NCBI GenBank assembly: GCA_030145275.1 | Contig: JAQYVV010000009.1 | Location: 1-64,000, forward strand | Direction of reading: 5' to 3' | Origin: Desulfurivibrionaceae bacterium | GTDB taxonomy: Bacteria > Desulfobacterota > Desulfobulbia > Desulfobulbales > VMSU01 | Length of the DNA stretch: 64,000 nucleotides | Translations under genes and position numbers: made by a program | Shown here: one piece after another, positions 16,310-26,563 of the stretch | How positions within the stretch are numbered: position 1 is the stretch's first letter | Layout of the letters: each line of letters opens with the position of its first letter | Notes under the pieces: model-generated | Database searches by the model: none | What the model was told of the DNA's origin: nothing | What the model saw: only the letters and a program-made list of their open reading frames with translations

Positions 16310-18754
16310 TCAATCAATGATCTTTCCGATTAGCCCGGCCAGCTCTTTTAGTCGATATGGCTTGACTATTGCGGCGCAAAAACCATAATCATTATACTTT
16401 GCCATAATCGGGTCATTGGAGTAGCCGCTGGAAACAATGACCCTGGCCTTTGGATTGATACTGAGAACCTCTCGCACGGCTATCTCACCGCCCATGCCTC
16501 CAGGGATGGTCAGATCCATGATCAGCAGATCAATTAGTTTACCTGCATCCATTGATTCCTGATACAATTTCACAGCCTCCTCCCCATCTGCTGCAAGAAC
16601 AACCTCATGCCCCAAACTGAGCAACATCTCTCGGCATACGTCTCGCACCATTTCCTCGTCATCCATTACCATTATTTTTGCTTGCGAAGATGATTTTAGC
16701 TGTTTTTTAGTTTCTTGCCTACCGACTTTTTCAAGGTCTGAGGCAGGCAGATACAGAGTAAAAGTGGTGCCAACCCCAGGAGATGATTCCACCGAAATAT
16801 GACCACCATGTTTGATAATTATAGAGTGAGTTACCGCAAGACCTAAGCCGCTCCCTTCTTGTTTAGTGGAAAAATAAGGATCAAATATTTTTTCAACTAA
16901 GTTCCCTGGTATGCCGATCCCCTCATCCTTAATGCTTATTTTCACAAAACGACCTTTTTGCAAGGCAAGGGTCTTGAGATTATCACTGGAGGCAACATTC
17001 TCACAGGTAACCGTGATAATCCCCCCTTCGGGCATGGCATGGCTGGCATTGAGAACAATGTTCTGAATCACCTGGCTGATTTGCCCTTTGTCAATATCGA
17101 CAAGCCATAAATTGTCAGGGATCTCGAACCGACAAGCAACCTTGTCGCCATGCAGCACAAAATTTGCCGAATCCCTGATAACACTAGCAAGAGATGCTAC
17201 CTCTTTAACAGGTTCACCTCCCTTGGCAAAGGTAAGTAACTGCTGGGTAAGATCTTTGGCTCTAAGTGTTGCTTTTTCAGCCTCTGTAAGGAGTTTTTTT
17301 GTTCTTTCGGTCAGCTCCGCATCGAAAAGGGCCAAATTTATATTACCCAAAATAGCAGCCAGAATATTATTAAAATCATGGGCGATACCACCAGCCAGAA
17401 CCCCGATGGATTCAAGTTTCTTGCCCTTAAGAAGCTCTTTTTCCGTCTTGATTTGCTCTGAAACATCCCGAAAAACCAGGACCACTCCGATGACCTTATT
17501 GTCCTTGTCTCTAATCGGCGCACCGCTATCGGCAATACTTCTTTCGCTGCCATCTTTGCTCAGCAAGGCCGTGTGGTTTGCAAGGCCGATAATTTCCCCG
17601 CGGGAAAGCACCTTATCCACAGGATTCTCACACTTCTCCCGGCTCTGTTCATTGATGATATGAAAAATTTCCTCCAGGGGCCTACCAACAGCTTCCGCCT
17701 GAGTCCATCCAGTCAGCTGCTCGGCCACCATGTTAAGCATCACTGTTTTGCCTGTCACATCAGTAGTAATCACGCCATCACCAATACTGCGCAGGGTCAC
17801 TGCCAATCGTTCTTTTTCTGCAGCCAGGGCCTTTTCCGCCTGTTTTCGCGCATTGACATCCCGGACCACGGCAATAACATAACGCTGGCCGCTAAACTCG
17901 GTGTATTTAAGGGCCACCTCCACCCAGAAAAGAGTATCGTCTTTTTTCCTGCCCAGCCATTCAAAGGTCTGGGGGCCGTGCAATATGGCAGCCTGAACTT
18001 TCTGACCGGCTTCCTCCGTGGTATAGGGGTGCTCTCCAGAACTGACCCTACCAATATCAATCAGGAGTGCCTCCTCATAGGTATAGCCATACATGTCCAA
18101 CATCCCTTTATTTACATCAAGGATTTTACCGGTATCGGCATCATGCATAAAAATAGCGTCGCTGGGTGAATTGTATATCTCCCGGTATCGTTTTTCTCCT
18201 GCCCGAAGCTGCTGCGTGGCTGCCTGTAGCTCTTTTGTCCTTTCTAAAACCCGAAGTTCAAGGGTGTCCCTGGCATGAAGGGTACGGAAGAAATACTGCA
18301 CGGCCAAGGCAATGAGCCCCAATGTCAAGAGAAAATAAAGATGTATGTAAATAGTGTCATGGCGCTGAACCACCTCCACGCTTCCGACAATCTTGCTGTT
18401 GTGGTATATTTCAGTCTTCAGGTTTAATTTGGGGATCAAACCCACTTTAGTCAGAAGCTGCTCAAGTGGGCCACATTCCTCCCCCTCCACTTGGACAAAC
18501 TGTTTATTGTTGACGGCAAAGACCGTAATCTTTCCATAATTATTGAGCCGGGCTGCCAATTCCAGATAGGCAAGAGGGCCCTCGGGGTCGAGGTTCCAAA
18601 GATCGACTGAGATTACCTGGGCCTGCTTATGGAGCTCAAGGAGATCATTTTTATAGACGTGTTTTTCCCATAGAACAACAAAGACACAGAACAGAGCCAG
18701 CAGGGCGAACTGGACAAGAGACAATATTTTTTTATAATTGGGTCGACTCGTCAT
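16310..18754 (-). CDS. Hybrid sensor histidine kinase (PAS-PAS-HisKA-HATPase-REC)
   Basis: An 814-residue membrane kinase. Two N-terminal helices (around residues 12-28 and 134-152) bracket a short periplasmic domain. Then come a coiled segment, two PAS domains (IYNSPSDAIFMHDADTG and SIGDGVITTDVTG), the phospho-acceptor H-box with LAGGIAHDFNNILAAIL (His in AHDFN), and the ATPase boxes N (NIVLNASHAMPEGG), G1 (DEGIGIP) and G2 (GSGLGLAVTHSII). A receiver domain ends the protein (MVMDDEE... LIMDLTIPG, phospho-Asp in MDLT). The start overlaps the end of the binding-protein gene by four bases (ATGA), so both proteins are made together and the binding protein probably supplies ligand input. No DNA-binding partner is adjacent. 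Confidence 0.9.
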   Translation of the reverse strand: MTSRPNYKKILSLVQFALLALFCVFVVLWEKHVYKNDLLELHKQAQVISVDLWNLDPEGPLAYLELAARLNNYGKITVFAVNNKQFVQVEGEECGPLEQLLTKVGLIPKLNLKTEIYHNSKIVGSVEVVQRHDTIYIHLYFLLTLGLIALAVQYFFRTLHARDTLELRVLERTKELQAATQQLRAGEKRYREIYNSPSDAIFMHDADTGKILDVNKGMLDMYGYTYEEALLIDIGRVSSGEHPYTTEEAGQKVQAAILHGPQTFEWLGRKKDDTLFWVEVALKYTEFSGQRYVIAVVRDVNARKQAEKALAAEKERLAVTLRSIGDGVITTDVTGKTVMLNMVAEQLTGWTQAEAVGRPLEEIFHIINEQSREKCENPVDKVLSRGEIIGLANHTALLSKDGSERSIADSGAPIRDKDNKVIGVVLVFRDVSEQIKTEKELLKGKKLESIGVLAGGIAHDFNNILAAILGNINLALFDAELTERTKKLLTEAEKATLRAKDLTQQLLTFAKGGEPVKEVASLASVIRDSANFVLHGDKVACRFEIPDNLWLVDIDKGQISQVIQNIVLNASHAMPEGGIITVTCENVASSDNLKTLALQKGRFVKISIKDEGIGIPGNLVEKIFDPYFSTKQEGSGLGLAVTHSIIIKHGGHISVESSPGVGTTFTLYLPASDLEKVGRQETKKQLKSSSQAKIMVMDDEEMVRDVCREMLLSLGHEVVLAADGEEAVKLYQESMDAGKLIDLLIMDLTIPGGMGGEIAVREVLSINPKARVIVSSGYSNDPIMAKYNDYGFCAAIVKPYRLKELAGLIGKIID

Positions 18755-19713
18755 TTTTCACCTGGGACAATAATTGAGCCTTGCTCGTCAACCTGGACCA
18801 GCATGTGGTATTTATTAAATATCTTCTGGCGCTCCCCCTCCTTGGCCAAAGCGGCCAGCTCTTGATTGAACAGATCCATAAAGGCATGCATCTGCCCCTC
18901 CCGGCCCTCAAAATATTTCCTGGAGACGGCAAAACAGAAGGGCCTGGTAGGACCAACCCCGGTGGGGGCATAATCCACCTGGTCAAATTCCGGGGCATGC
19001 TGATAGCGCAGATACGAACAGACACTAAGCTCGCAGATAAACATATCGCTCTTTCCCTGCAGCAGTTTACGGAAGTGAATAACTTCAGGAGCCTTAGCGG
19101 CCACCATATCAAGTTGAAATTTTCCAGCTTCACCGGCTTCCAGAAAACCTGCGCCATAATGATAATATGAAGCACCGATAACTCTCCCAGCCAGGTCATC
19201 ATAGGTCTGCCAGGAAAAGTCATCACTCTTTTTCTTCCAGAGTACGGAATAAATGGAGGCTACTGGTTCAGAGAAGAAGATATACTCTTCTCTACCGCCA
19301 CCTACAACACAGGGGGCCATGGCGGGGAATTTAGCAGATTTCATCTCTTCCAGGGCCCGGGCAAACGGCAATTCAACCCACTCAACCCGGTATCCCATCC
19401 GACCCAGCACCGCTTCAACAATTTCAACATCAGCCCCCTGCCATCTGCCGGTTTTATCTTTCAGATTAAAGGGAGGCCAGGTATAAGCAGGCATGACTAA
19501 GGGCTCAGACCGGGGAGGAAATGTCAGCGGGGCCAAATCTAGCGGCTGGCTTGGTGCCAGAACGGCACCGACTGGAGGAGCAGGGGAGGCTTGTTCAACC
19601 GATCCTGCCGTTTCAGCGTAATCAGGAGTGAAATTTTGCAAGAAAAATGACCGACTATAAATAATGCCGACAATCAACAAGATAGCCGCAACAAAGCCGA
19701 GATTTTTTTTCAT
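18751..19713 (-). CDS. Membrane-anchored family 3 solute-binding protein, kinase-coupled
   Basis: A 320-residue periplasmic binding protein. One N-terminal hydrophobic segment (AAILLIVGIIYS) is probably an uncleaved anchor or signal, followed by a Pro/Ala-rich linker. The SBP_bac_3 fold starts near YTWPPFNLKDKTGRWQGADV and continues with VEWVELPFARALEEMKSAKF. A good ribosome site (AAAGGA) precedes the ATG by 5 bases. No ABC permease or ATPase is nearby. The gene overlaps the hybrid kinase by 4 bp, so it most likely acts as the sensory half of a two-component pair and not as a transporter part. Ligand unknown; amino acids are the usual family ligands. Confidence 0.82.
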   Translation of the reverse strand: MKKNLGFVAAILLIVGIIYSRSFFLQNFTPDYAETAGSVEQASPAPPVGAVLAPSQPLDLAPLTFPPRSEPLVMPAYTWPPFNLKDKTGRWQGADVEIVEAVLGRMGYRVEWVELPFARALEEMKSAKFPAMAPCVVGGGREEYIFFSEPVASIYSVLWKKKSDDFSWQTYDDLAGRVIGASYYHYGAGFLEAGEAGKFQLDMVAAKAPEVIHFRKLLQGKSDMFICELSVCSYLRYQHAPEFDQVDYAPTGVGPTRPFCFAVSRKYFEGREGQMHAFMDLFNQELAALAKEGERQKIFNKYHMLVQVDEQGSIIVPGEK

Positions 19714-19726
19714 ACATATCCTTTGT

Positions 19727-19935
19727 GTAATTATTCAGCGTAGGCTGGAAATTACCCTTAACTCCGGGCTGTAACTGTTCAGATGTGCTTCATATCGGAG
19801 TCTACGCTTACCTCATTCATTCGGAGTCTCGTTCCTCGCTTAGCTAGGGCTTCGAAGCATACTTGTGCTATTCGAGAAGACCAGGTAAGCGTAGACTCCG
19901 AAATGGGTGAAGATGGAGTGCAGCTGGATAGTTAC
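19727..19935 (+). repeat. Family A palindromic element, full-length copy
   Basis: It starts GTAATTATTCAGCGTAGGC and ends GGATAGTTAC. The core holds ATATCGGAGTCTACGCTTACC and its complement GGTAAGCGTAGACTCCG around GCTTCGAAGC. It is about 209 bp, with the 22610-22801 copy in inverse orientation 2.7 kb away. The rest of the gap (19936-20099) shows nothing else. Confidence 0.85.
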
Positions 19936-20099
19936 TCCTTTGTTCATGTATCGTTCCAACGATTTAAATGCTCCAGCATCATTTCGAAAAGAGCAAACAC
20001 CGATATCCCTATATATTTATAATGCATTTTTTCCCCACTCAAATGCAAGATTAAAATCATCTAGAGTTACCCATGCCCCTACAAGTACAGGAACGAGCT

Positions 20100-20777
20100 C
20101 TACCACTGGATAGGCCTCCCCCCGGTTTTCAATAAATACTCATTGCATCTTGCAAAGACACCGCTTCCTAAGAACCCCCTATAAGCTGACAGGGGTGAGG
20201 GATGACTAGTCTTGAGAATGAGATGTTTTGATTGATCGATAAGCTGTTCTTTTTTCTGGGCAAAGGCGCCCCACAACATAAAAACCAGGTTTTCACGTTT
20301 CAGCGACAGGGTTTCGATAATATTGTCTGTGAGCTTGTGCCAGCCGAGATTGGCATGGGAGTTAGAGTTTTTAGATATGACCGTAAGACTTGCATTCAGC
20401 AAAAGTACTCCTTGCTCAGCCCAGCGGCTCAAATCTGTTGAAAAGTCCTGGGCCACACCATTATAGACACTTCCTTCGATCTCTTTGAATATATTTTTCA
20501 GAGACGGCGGCGCCGGAATACCATCCTGAACGGAAAAGCAAAGTCCATGGGCTTCTGGAACACCGTTGTGTGTATTTATGTATGGGTCCTGGCCAATAAT
20601 AACCACCCTCACTTCATCAAAAGGCACCAGGCGCATCGCCTGAAAAACAAAATCAGGGGGAGGATAGACGGGCTTTCCTTTTGAGGCCACGCCATAGGCA
20701 AGGTCACGAATTCCCAGATGATACTTATCCTTCATCAAAGGAACAGTTTCTTCCCATAAAGACATAGAGACAGCCAT
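20100..20777 (-). CDS. ung: Uracil-DNA glycosylase, family 1
   Basis: The likely start is the ATG at 20775-20777 (MAVSMSLW...). Fourteen further in-frame codons upstream come entirely from a GTTGAAA tandem repeat and are not family-like. The 225-residue enzyme removes uracil from DNA. The water-activating motif is GQDPY, followed by INTHNGVPEAHGLCFSV. Compared with the usual GQDPYHGPxQAHGL there is a four-residue insertion, and the His after DPY is replaced by Ile. The second motif NSHANLGW and the leucine-loop motif HPSPLSAYRGFLGSG are intact. The gene stands downstream of tatC on the same strand with a 106-bp gap. Confidence 0.9.
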   Translation of the reverse strand: MAVSMSLWEETVPLMKDKYHLGIRDLAYGVASKGKPVYPPPDFVFQAMRLVPFDEVRVVIIGQDPYINTHNGVPEAHGLCFSVQDGIPAPPSLKNIFKEIEGSVYNGVAQDFSTDLSRWAEQGVLLLNASLTVISKNSNSHANLGWHKLTDNIIETLSLKRENLVFMLWGAFAQKKEQLIDQSKHLILKTSHPSPLSAYRGFLGSGVFARCNEYLLKTGGRPIQW

Positions 20778-20780
20778 ATA

Positions 20781-20816
20781 GTTGAAAGTTGAAAGTTGAA
20801 AGTTGAAAGTTGAAAG
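20781..20816. repeat. Heptamer tandem repeat (GTTGAAA)5
   Basis: Five exact copies of GTTGAAA lie directly in front of ung, covering the place where its ribosome site should be. The unit is the same as in the mixed AAGWTGM arrays at 21800-21831 and 40275-40305. Confidence 0.9.
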
Positions 20817-20883
20817 CAAAACAACAATAGAAAATTAGACAACCAAAATTATTCTTGTTTTATCTGGGTTTATCCGTGTTTAT

Positions 20884-21668
20884 CTATGACTTCATTTCAG
20901 TTTCGTCTGCTTCATGGTCACTCTCTATCACATCAGTCCCCACCGCAACTTTTTTGCCAAACAAGCGAATAGCCACAATGCTAATTTCATAGAGAACCAC
21001 CAGTGGCCCGGCCATCAGAAGCTGGTTAACCACATCAGGAGTCGGAGTCAAAATAGCAGCTATGACAAAGGAAAGGAGAAAGGCGTATTTTCGGTTTTTG
21101 ACCAGAAATGGAGCATCAACAATCCCAAGTTTTGCCAATAATACCATAAAAACAGGCAACTCAAATATGGCTCCAAAGGCAATCAACAGCCTCAAACTAA
21201 GTGAGAAATACTCTTTCACCGCAGGCAGAGGGGCAAGGTACTCATTCCCATAGCCGGACAAGAAACGAAAGGCGGGTGGAAAGACCACCCAAAAGCCAAA
21301 TGCAGCTCCTCCCAAAAAGCAGAGAGACGATAGCAGCGAAAATGGCAAAACAACACGTTTTTCGTGTTTATACAGGCCCGGAGCAATAAAACTCCAGAGT
21401 TGAGAAAAAAGAACAGGGGTAGCCAAGAGGATGCCCGAAACCAAGGCAAGTTTCAGATAAAAAAAAAGCCCTCTTGATAGGATGTAAAGATAAGAGATGA
21501 GCCCTGGGGTAAAACGGCAAAGAGTGGCTCAAGAAACCATTGGCCGATATCCTTCACAAAAAAATAAGAAACTGCAAAGCCTACAAAGACGGCCCCAAAG
21601 GAGACCAAAAGACATTTACGCAGTTCTCTTAAATGTTCGGCTAGTGCCTGTGTTCTTAGGTCATCCAT
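20884..21668 (-). pseudogene. tatC: tatC, twin-arginine translocase subunit, disrupted by a one-base shift in a T9 tract
   Basis: Two adjacent frames together make one TatC. The first (21668 down to 21453) begins MDDLRTQALAEHLRELRKCL and reaches TSYQEGFFFI before a TGA. The second (to 20884) continues at LKLALVSGILLATP, with LWSFIAPGLYKHEKR and six helices in total. At the junction the minus strand reads GGC followed by nine T, then ATCTGA. Ten T would give the family-like EGFFFYLK and restore about 261 residues. TatC is the receptor for twin-arginine signals such as that of DsrO. The gap may be a sequencing error, a real mutation, or a tract rescued by transcriptional slippage. No tatA/tatB is adjacent. 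Confidence 0.88.
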
Positions 21669-21799
21669 GTGAATGGGGGGGCAACTCGAAGTTAAAGAAT
21701 AGAGTAGATGTTAATCTAACCTTGTCTCAATTAATTGTAAAAGTTGAAAGGGTAACTACTATTATTAGCTTGCTGAAAGTCCTGCCAAGCACAAAAAAC

Positions 21800-21831
21800 C
21801 TTTCATCTTGCATCTTTCAACTTGCATCTTG
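21800..21831. repeat. Heptamer repeat array (AAGWTGM)
   Basis: The minus strand reads AAGATGC, AAGTTGA, AAGATGC, AAGATGA, AAG. It covers the last codons and TGA stop of the cyclo-ligase-like gene and gives it the C-terminal residues DAS. Its units match those at 20781-20816 and 40275-40305. Confidence 0.85.
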
Positions 21832-22536
21832 TACCTTTGTCTCTGCAGGTAAAGGATTCAACTTACAAAACAAATCCCAAAGAGGTTGTATTCTTCTTAT
21901 CCGTTTTTTAGGCAACTCAGACCAGATAATTCGGGAAGACTCCTTCGAGACTGATACATATTGTGCATCCGATTGAGTAATATATCCATCCAACCCAATA
22001 TCCCAGGGTTCCAACGGTAATGAGTCTGTAAGAACTCTACTGTCTGGGATGACAGTGACAACCTTACAACTATTTTTTAAGGAATCGTACTCCTTAAAAA
22101 GGGCCAGACAAATATCTGTAAAACCGAGACCATCTCCTAAACGCCCGCCCAAACCGTCTACTGCCTCAGAGGCTATCACAGCAAGGTCAATTTCCAGAGA
22201 ACCAAGCATGTCACTGGGAAGTTTCTCGCCAAACTCCCCCATTCCTTTAAAGCTCAAGGCATAGGACAATTTATTTGCCGGAATGGTATTTGGTTTGAAT
22301 CGAATAAACCCTTCCTTTAATCCAGCAGAAGGCAAGATCAACTCTTTTTGGTCCAGTATGGCATTAATCCGTACCTGAAGAAGCAAAGGCCCAGGGTCAA
22401 CAAAAATTTGCTTAGACTCATAGTAAAATTTCGAGCGCCTCACCTGTTCTGCAAGTTTGCCAAATTCTGCGGGGGTGAGATCTGGAAGTGGTAAAGAACT
22501 CCGTATCTCATCTTTTTCTGCTGGGAAATTATTCAT
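21817..22536 (-). CDS. 5-formyltetrahydrofolate cyclo-ligase-like protein
   Basis: A 239-residue protein resembling the 5-formyl-THF cyclo-ligase superfamily, with the glycine-rich GGRLGDGLGFTDICLALF in the position of the family's GxRLGxGxGYYDR loop and a late PLEPWDIGLDGYIT segment like the EPHDxxxDxxxT strand. The early RSKFYYESKQIFVDPGPLLL part looks like the N-terminal lobe of the longer COG0212-type paralogues, some of which are known not to have cyclo-ligase activity. A folate or thiamine-linked role is possible. The last residues (DAS) and stop codon come from a heptamer repeat. Confidence in the superfamily is fair; in the reaction it is low. Confidence 0.65.
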   Translation of the reverse strand: MNNFPAEKDEIRSSLPLPDLTPAEFGKLAEQVRRSKFYYESKQIFVDPGPLLLQVRINAILDQKELILPSAGLKEGFIRFKPNTIPANKLSYALSFKGMGEFGEKLPSDMLGSLEIDLAVIASEAVDGLGGRLGDGLGFTDICLALFKEYDSLKNSCKVVTVIPDSRVLTDSLPLEPWDIGLDGYITQSDAQYVSVSKESSRIIWSELPKKRIRRIQPLWDLFCKLNPLPAETKVQDAS

Positions 22537-22609
22537 TATTTATTAGTATTGATTGTACTAACCGAGAGAATGAGCATCTGCCTACTCGAAGATTCTAAGG
22601 CTAAAAAAA

Positions 22610-22801
22610 GTAACTATTCAACTGCACTCCATCTTCGCCCATTTAGGTCTTCTCGAATAGCACAAGTATGCTTCGAAGCCCTAGGTAAGCGAGGAACGAG
22701 ACTCCGAATGAACGAGGTAAGCGTAGACTCCGATATGAAGCACATCTGAACAGTTACAGTTTGGAGTTAAGGGTAATTTCCAGCCTACGCTGAATAATTA
22801 C
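22610..22801 (-). repeat. Family A palindromic element, inverted copy
   Basis: It starts GTAACTATTCAACTGCACTCC and ends GCCTACGCTGAATAATTAC, the reverse complement of the 19727-19935 copy with few changes. About 192 bp. It takes up most of the gap between the cyclo-ligase-like and dac genes. Confidence 0.85.
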
Positions 22802-22813
22802 AAAAAAAGCTTA

Positions 22814-23893
22814 TTACCTGAGGTTGGAAAGAAGAAGCGGATTTGCAGATAATTCATCCTCTCCTAGCTTGACGATGGGCCAAATCTTTTCAGGGGTAAA
22901 TGAAGCGAAACGTTCAACTTCTGCTTGTTTGGCAAAACCATATTCAACAAGTTTTTGTGCGTCAGACCACATGGTTTCACTACCCATAAAGGCAACCAGC
23001 AGTTCAGTTTTACCTCGTTTAAATTTACCCACATAGGTCTGTCGTGCCGCATTTGTATAACCGGTTTTACCGCCAATGCTCCCTTTTATCTGCCAAAGAG
23101 CCTTATTGTGGCTGTAAACCATCCCGCCATTTTTGTTTTTGATTCGCCGCTTTGACATCTTTGCAGCGAAGTGTTCATTCTCCATGGCCTTATTAAAAAT
23201 CACCGCCAAATCACGGGGAGTACTCTTCTGCCCTTTTGCCGTCAAGCCGCTTGATGTTTTACATACCGTATTTCTAGCACCCAAGCTTTTCGCCTTTGCC
23301 GTCATTAATTTGGCAAAAACCTTTTCAGAACCAGCAATTTTTTCTGCCAAAGCCACACTAGCATCATTGGCAGAAGCGAGAAGTACTGCATTAATCAGGT
23401 CATTGGCAGGATACTCCTTACCCTTGCGCAAATAAATTTTAGACCTCGGCATGCGCGCTGCCGTTCGGCTTACGGACACCATATCACGGTCACCGAGGGA
23501 GTCCATTGAGATGAGCCCCGTTAAAATTTTAATGGTACTCGCAGGCTGCCCTGGACGATCAGGGGAATGGGCATAAACAACATCTCCACTCTTGGCATCC
23601 ATTACTATAGCGCTTTTTGCTGTTATTTTTTTGCGGATGTTCTTAGAAACTGATGCGGTCGTCCCATAATTTGAAGGCCGCCTTTTTATGAGACCAGGTC
23701 CACGAGAGATAAGGACAAAACCTTTTGTCTCTACAGAGGAGGTTGTTACCTTTTTTTCTGCTTCCGCAGAAAACTTAAACTTATGCTTAGATGAAAGTAT
23801 AGGGTAGGGAGTTGATCCATCGCCAAAAAGCAGGGAGGGAGCAGCCAAACCGCTGAAGAAAAGACATAGGAGAGAAATTATTGATATACGCAC
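22814..23893 (-). CDS. D-alanyl-D-alanine carboxypeptidase (S11 family)
   Basis: A 359-residue low-molecular-weight penicillin-binding protein that trims the terminal D-Ala of peptidoglycan peptides in the periplasm. A signal peptide (LLCLFFSGLAAPSLLFG) starts it. The three active-site motifs are clear: STIK with Ser119/Lys122 (GQPASTIKIL), SAN in LLASANDASVAL (near 171) and KTG in IGGKTGYTNAA (near 276). About 60 residues between the signal and the catalytic domain are unassigned and basic. The usual C-terminal membrane amphipathic helix of DacA/DacC is not evident, so it resembles the DacD/PBP7-like or single-domain form. Monocistronic. Confidence 0.9.
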   Translation of the reverse strand: MRISIISLLCLFFSGLAAPSLLFGDGSTPYPILSSKHKFKFSAEAEKKVTTSSVETKGFVLISRGPGLIKRRPSNYGTTASVSKNIRKKITAKSAIVMDAKSGDVVYAHSPDRPGQPASTIKILTGLISMDSLGDRDMVSVSRTAARMPRSKIYLRKGKEYPANDLINAVLLASANDASVALAEKIAGSEKVFAKLMTAKAKSLGARNTVCKTSSGLTAKGQKSTPRDLAVIFNKAMENEHFAAKMSKRRIKNKNGGMVYSHNKALWQIKGSIGGKTGYTNAARQTYVGKFKRGKTELLVAFMGSETMWSDAQKLVEYGFAKQAEVERFASFTPEKIWPIVKLGEDELSANPLLLSNLR

Positions 23894-24098
23894 AAAAGAC
23901 CTGTAAATTTTGGAATGATTGCCAAATGTCCCATTGCTTAAACTTTAGTCTATAGCAGAAAAAAATTATTGCAAGTTGTTTTTACAAATATAAACAACGA
24001 GTTACGACAAACCGAAGAAAAAATTAGCCAGAGACAAAAACAGACACACTATATACTGCAACTCGAGACATCAGCCAATACCATATATAGTAGAAAAG

Positions 24099-24162
24099 GT
24101 AACTGTTTAATGGGAATGCACATTTCAAACGTCTACCCTATCTGGGGCCCAGCTGAAGTTAC
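24099..24162. repeat. Short family A-like element
   Basis: It begins GTAACTGTTTAATGGGAATG and ends AGCTGAAGTTAC, with ATGCACATTTCAAACGTCTAC inside. The 26564-26628 copy has the same layout. The rest of the 372-base gap (23894-24265) shows no gene I can support. Confidence 0.65.
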
Positions 24163-24265
24163 AAAAAATGAAAGATACCTGTGCGTTGCAAGCACTAGAC
24201 TTTGTCGGCAGGTAAATAAGGGTAATGTTTAAAAACCATATAAATCCTGGTCCAAGATCGTGGCA

Positions 24266-25827
<1,562 letters not shown>

Positions 25828-25849
25828 TTACATTACCTCCTCCATTTAC

Positions 25850-26050
25850 GCCCCATCCTGGGACTCTGTTCAATAACCCTTGAGAGGGATAAGACCTTAA
25901 CATTCAGCAACATTTTTACGTCAAACACCTTTTTCATTTCTCTCTATTTGACCCCATTAGGGGGCTCAATTCAGGATCCCCTAATGGGGATAAGTGCCTT
26001 AACATTTGGTGATAACATTTTTACGTCAAACAACCTTTTTTATTTATTGT
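25850..26050. repeat. Two imperfect tandem copies of a 100-bp hairpin repeat
   Basis: Both halves contain a CCCxxxxGGG hairpin, then GGGATAAG, CCTTAACATT and ACATTTTTACGTCAAACA. In the second copy the hairpin is perfect: CCCCATTAGGGG pairs with CCCCTAATGGGG. It fills the gap between cheX and cheY and could attenuate transcription within the che operon. Confidence 0.7.
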
Positions 26051-26082
26051 TAAATGATAACAAGCAGGCACGAGCTAAGGCA

Positions 26083-26532
26083 CTAAAAATCCATCTCATC
26101 AGCGGACTGGTCAGTTCCACCTTCTGCGCTGATCTCATCCATCCTCGAAGCATACGCCTTATTCAAAACATCCATCATTATTTCTTTTATTGTTTCCGGC
26201 AGGAAAGGCTTTTTAACATATGCGGCAACACCTAGTTCTTTTGCCTCAGCCATTCTCGTATTGCTGGATTCTGTCGATATAAAAATAACAGGAATATTTC
26301 TCAACACATCATCTTCCTGCATTGTTTTGAGCAACTCAAGGCCTCCCATTTCCGGCATATTGATATCAGAGAGCACAACATCAATCCAGGCGTCAGCAAG
26401 AACCTCAAGAGCCTCCTTGCCGTTTCCCGCCTCCAGTAACTCCCCAACCCCAATACCTGTCATCCCGACAGTCCTTTTAATAACAGCTCGCATGGTTTCA
26501 GAATCATCGACTATTAAAATATTAAACGCCAT
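26083..26532 (-). CDS. cheY: CheY-type single-domain response regulator
   Basis: A 149-residue receiver protein. The acidic pair is in LIVDDSETMR, the phospho-acceptor Asp in VVLSDINMPEMGG, the Thr/Ser in FISTES and the Lys in YVKKPF. No output domain follows; a short acidic tail of about 25 residues ends the protein. It lies in the che operon, so it is the likely motor- or output-binding CheY, although no flagellar gene is in the window. The tail is longer than in E. coli CheY. Confidence 0.85.
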   Translation of the reverse strand: MAFNILIVDDSETMRAVIKRTVGMTGIGVGELLEAGNGKEALEVLADAWIDVVLSDINMPEMGGLELLKTMQEDDVLRNIPVIFISTESSNTRMAEAKELGVAAYVKKPFLPETIKEIMMDVLNKAYASRMDEISAEGGTDQSADEMDF

Positions 26533-26563
26533 AATGTAGACCCATCCCTTATTTTACCGAACT

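Noticed and set aside
17573-18169. A 198-codon open frame on the plus strand
   Set aside because: It lies wholly antisense to the kinase PAS domains, has no ribosome site or family-like content and is explained by codon bias of the real gene.
20778-20819. Upstream in-frame ATG for ung
   Set aside because: The 14 extra residues are only the translation of the GTTGAAA tandem repeat and have no counterpart in the Ung family.
23969-24232. A possible 87-residue protein before cheB
   Set aside because: It runs through a short family A element and shows no ribosome site or recognisable motif.
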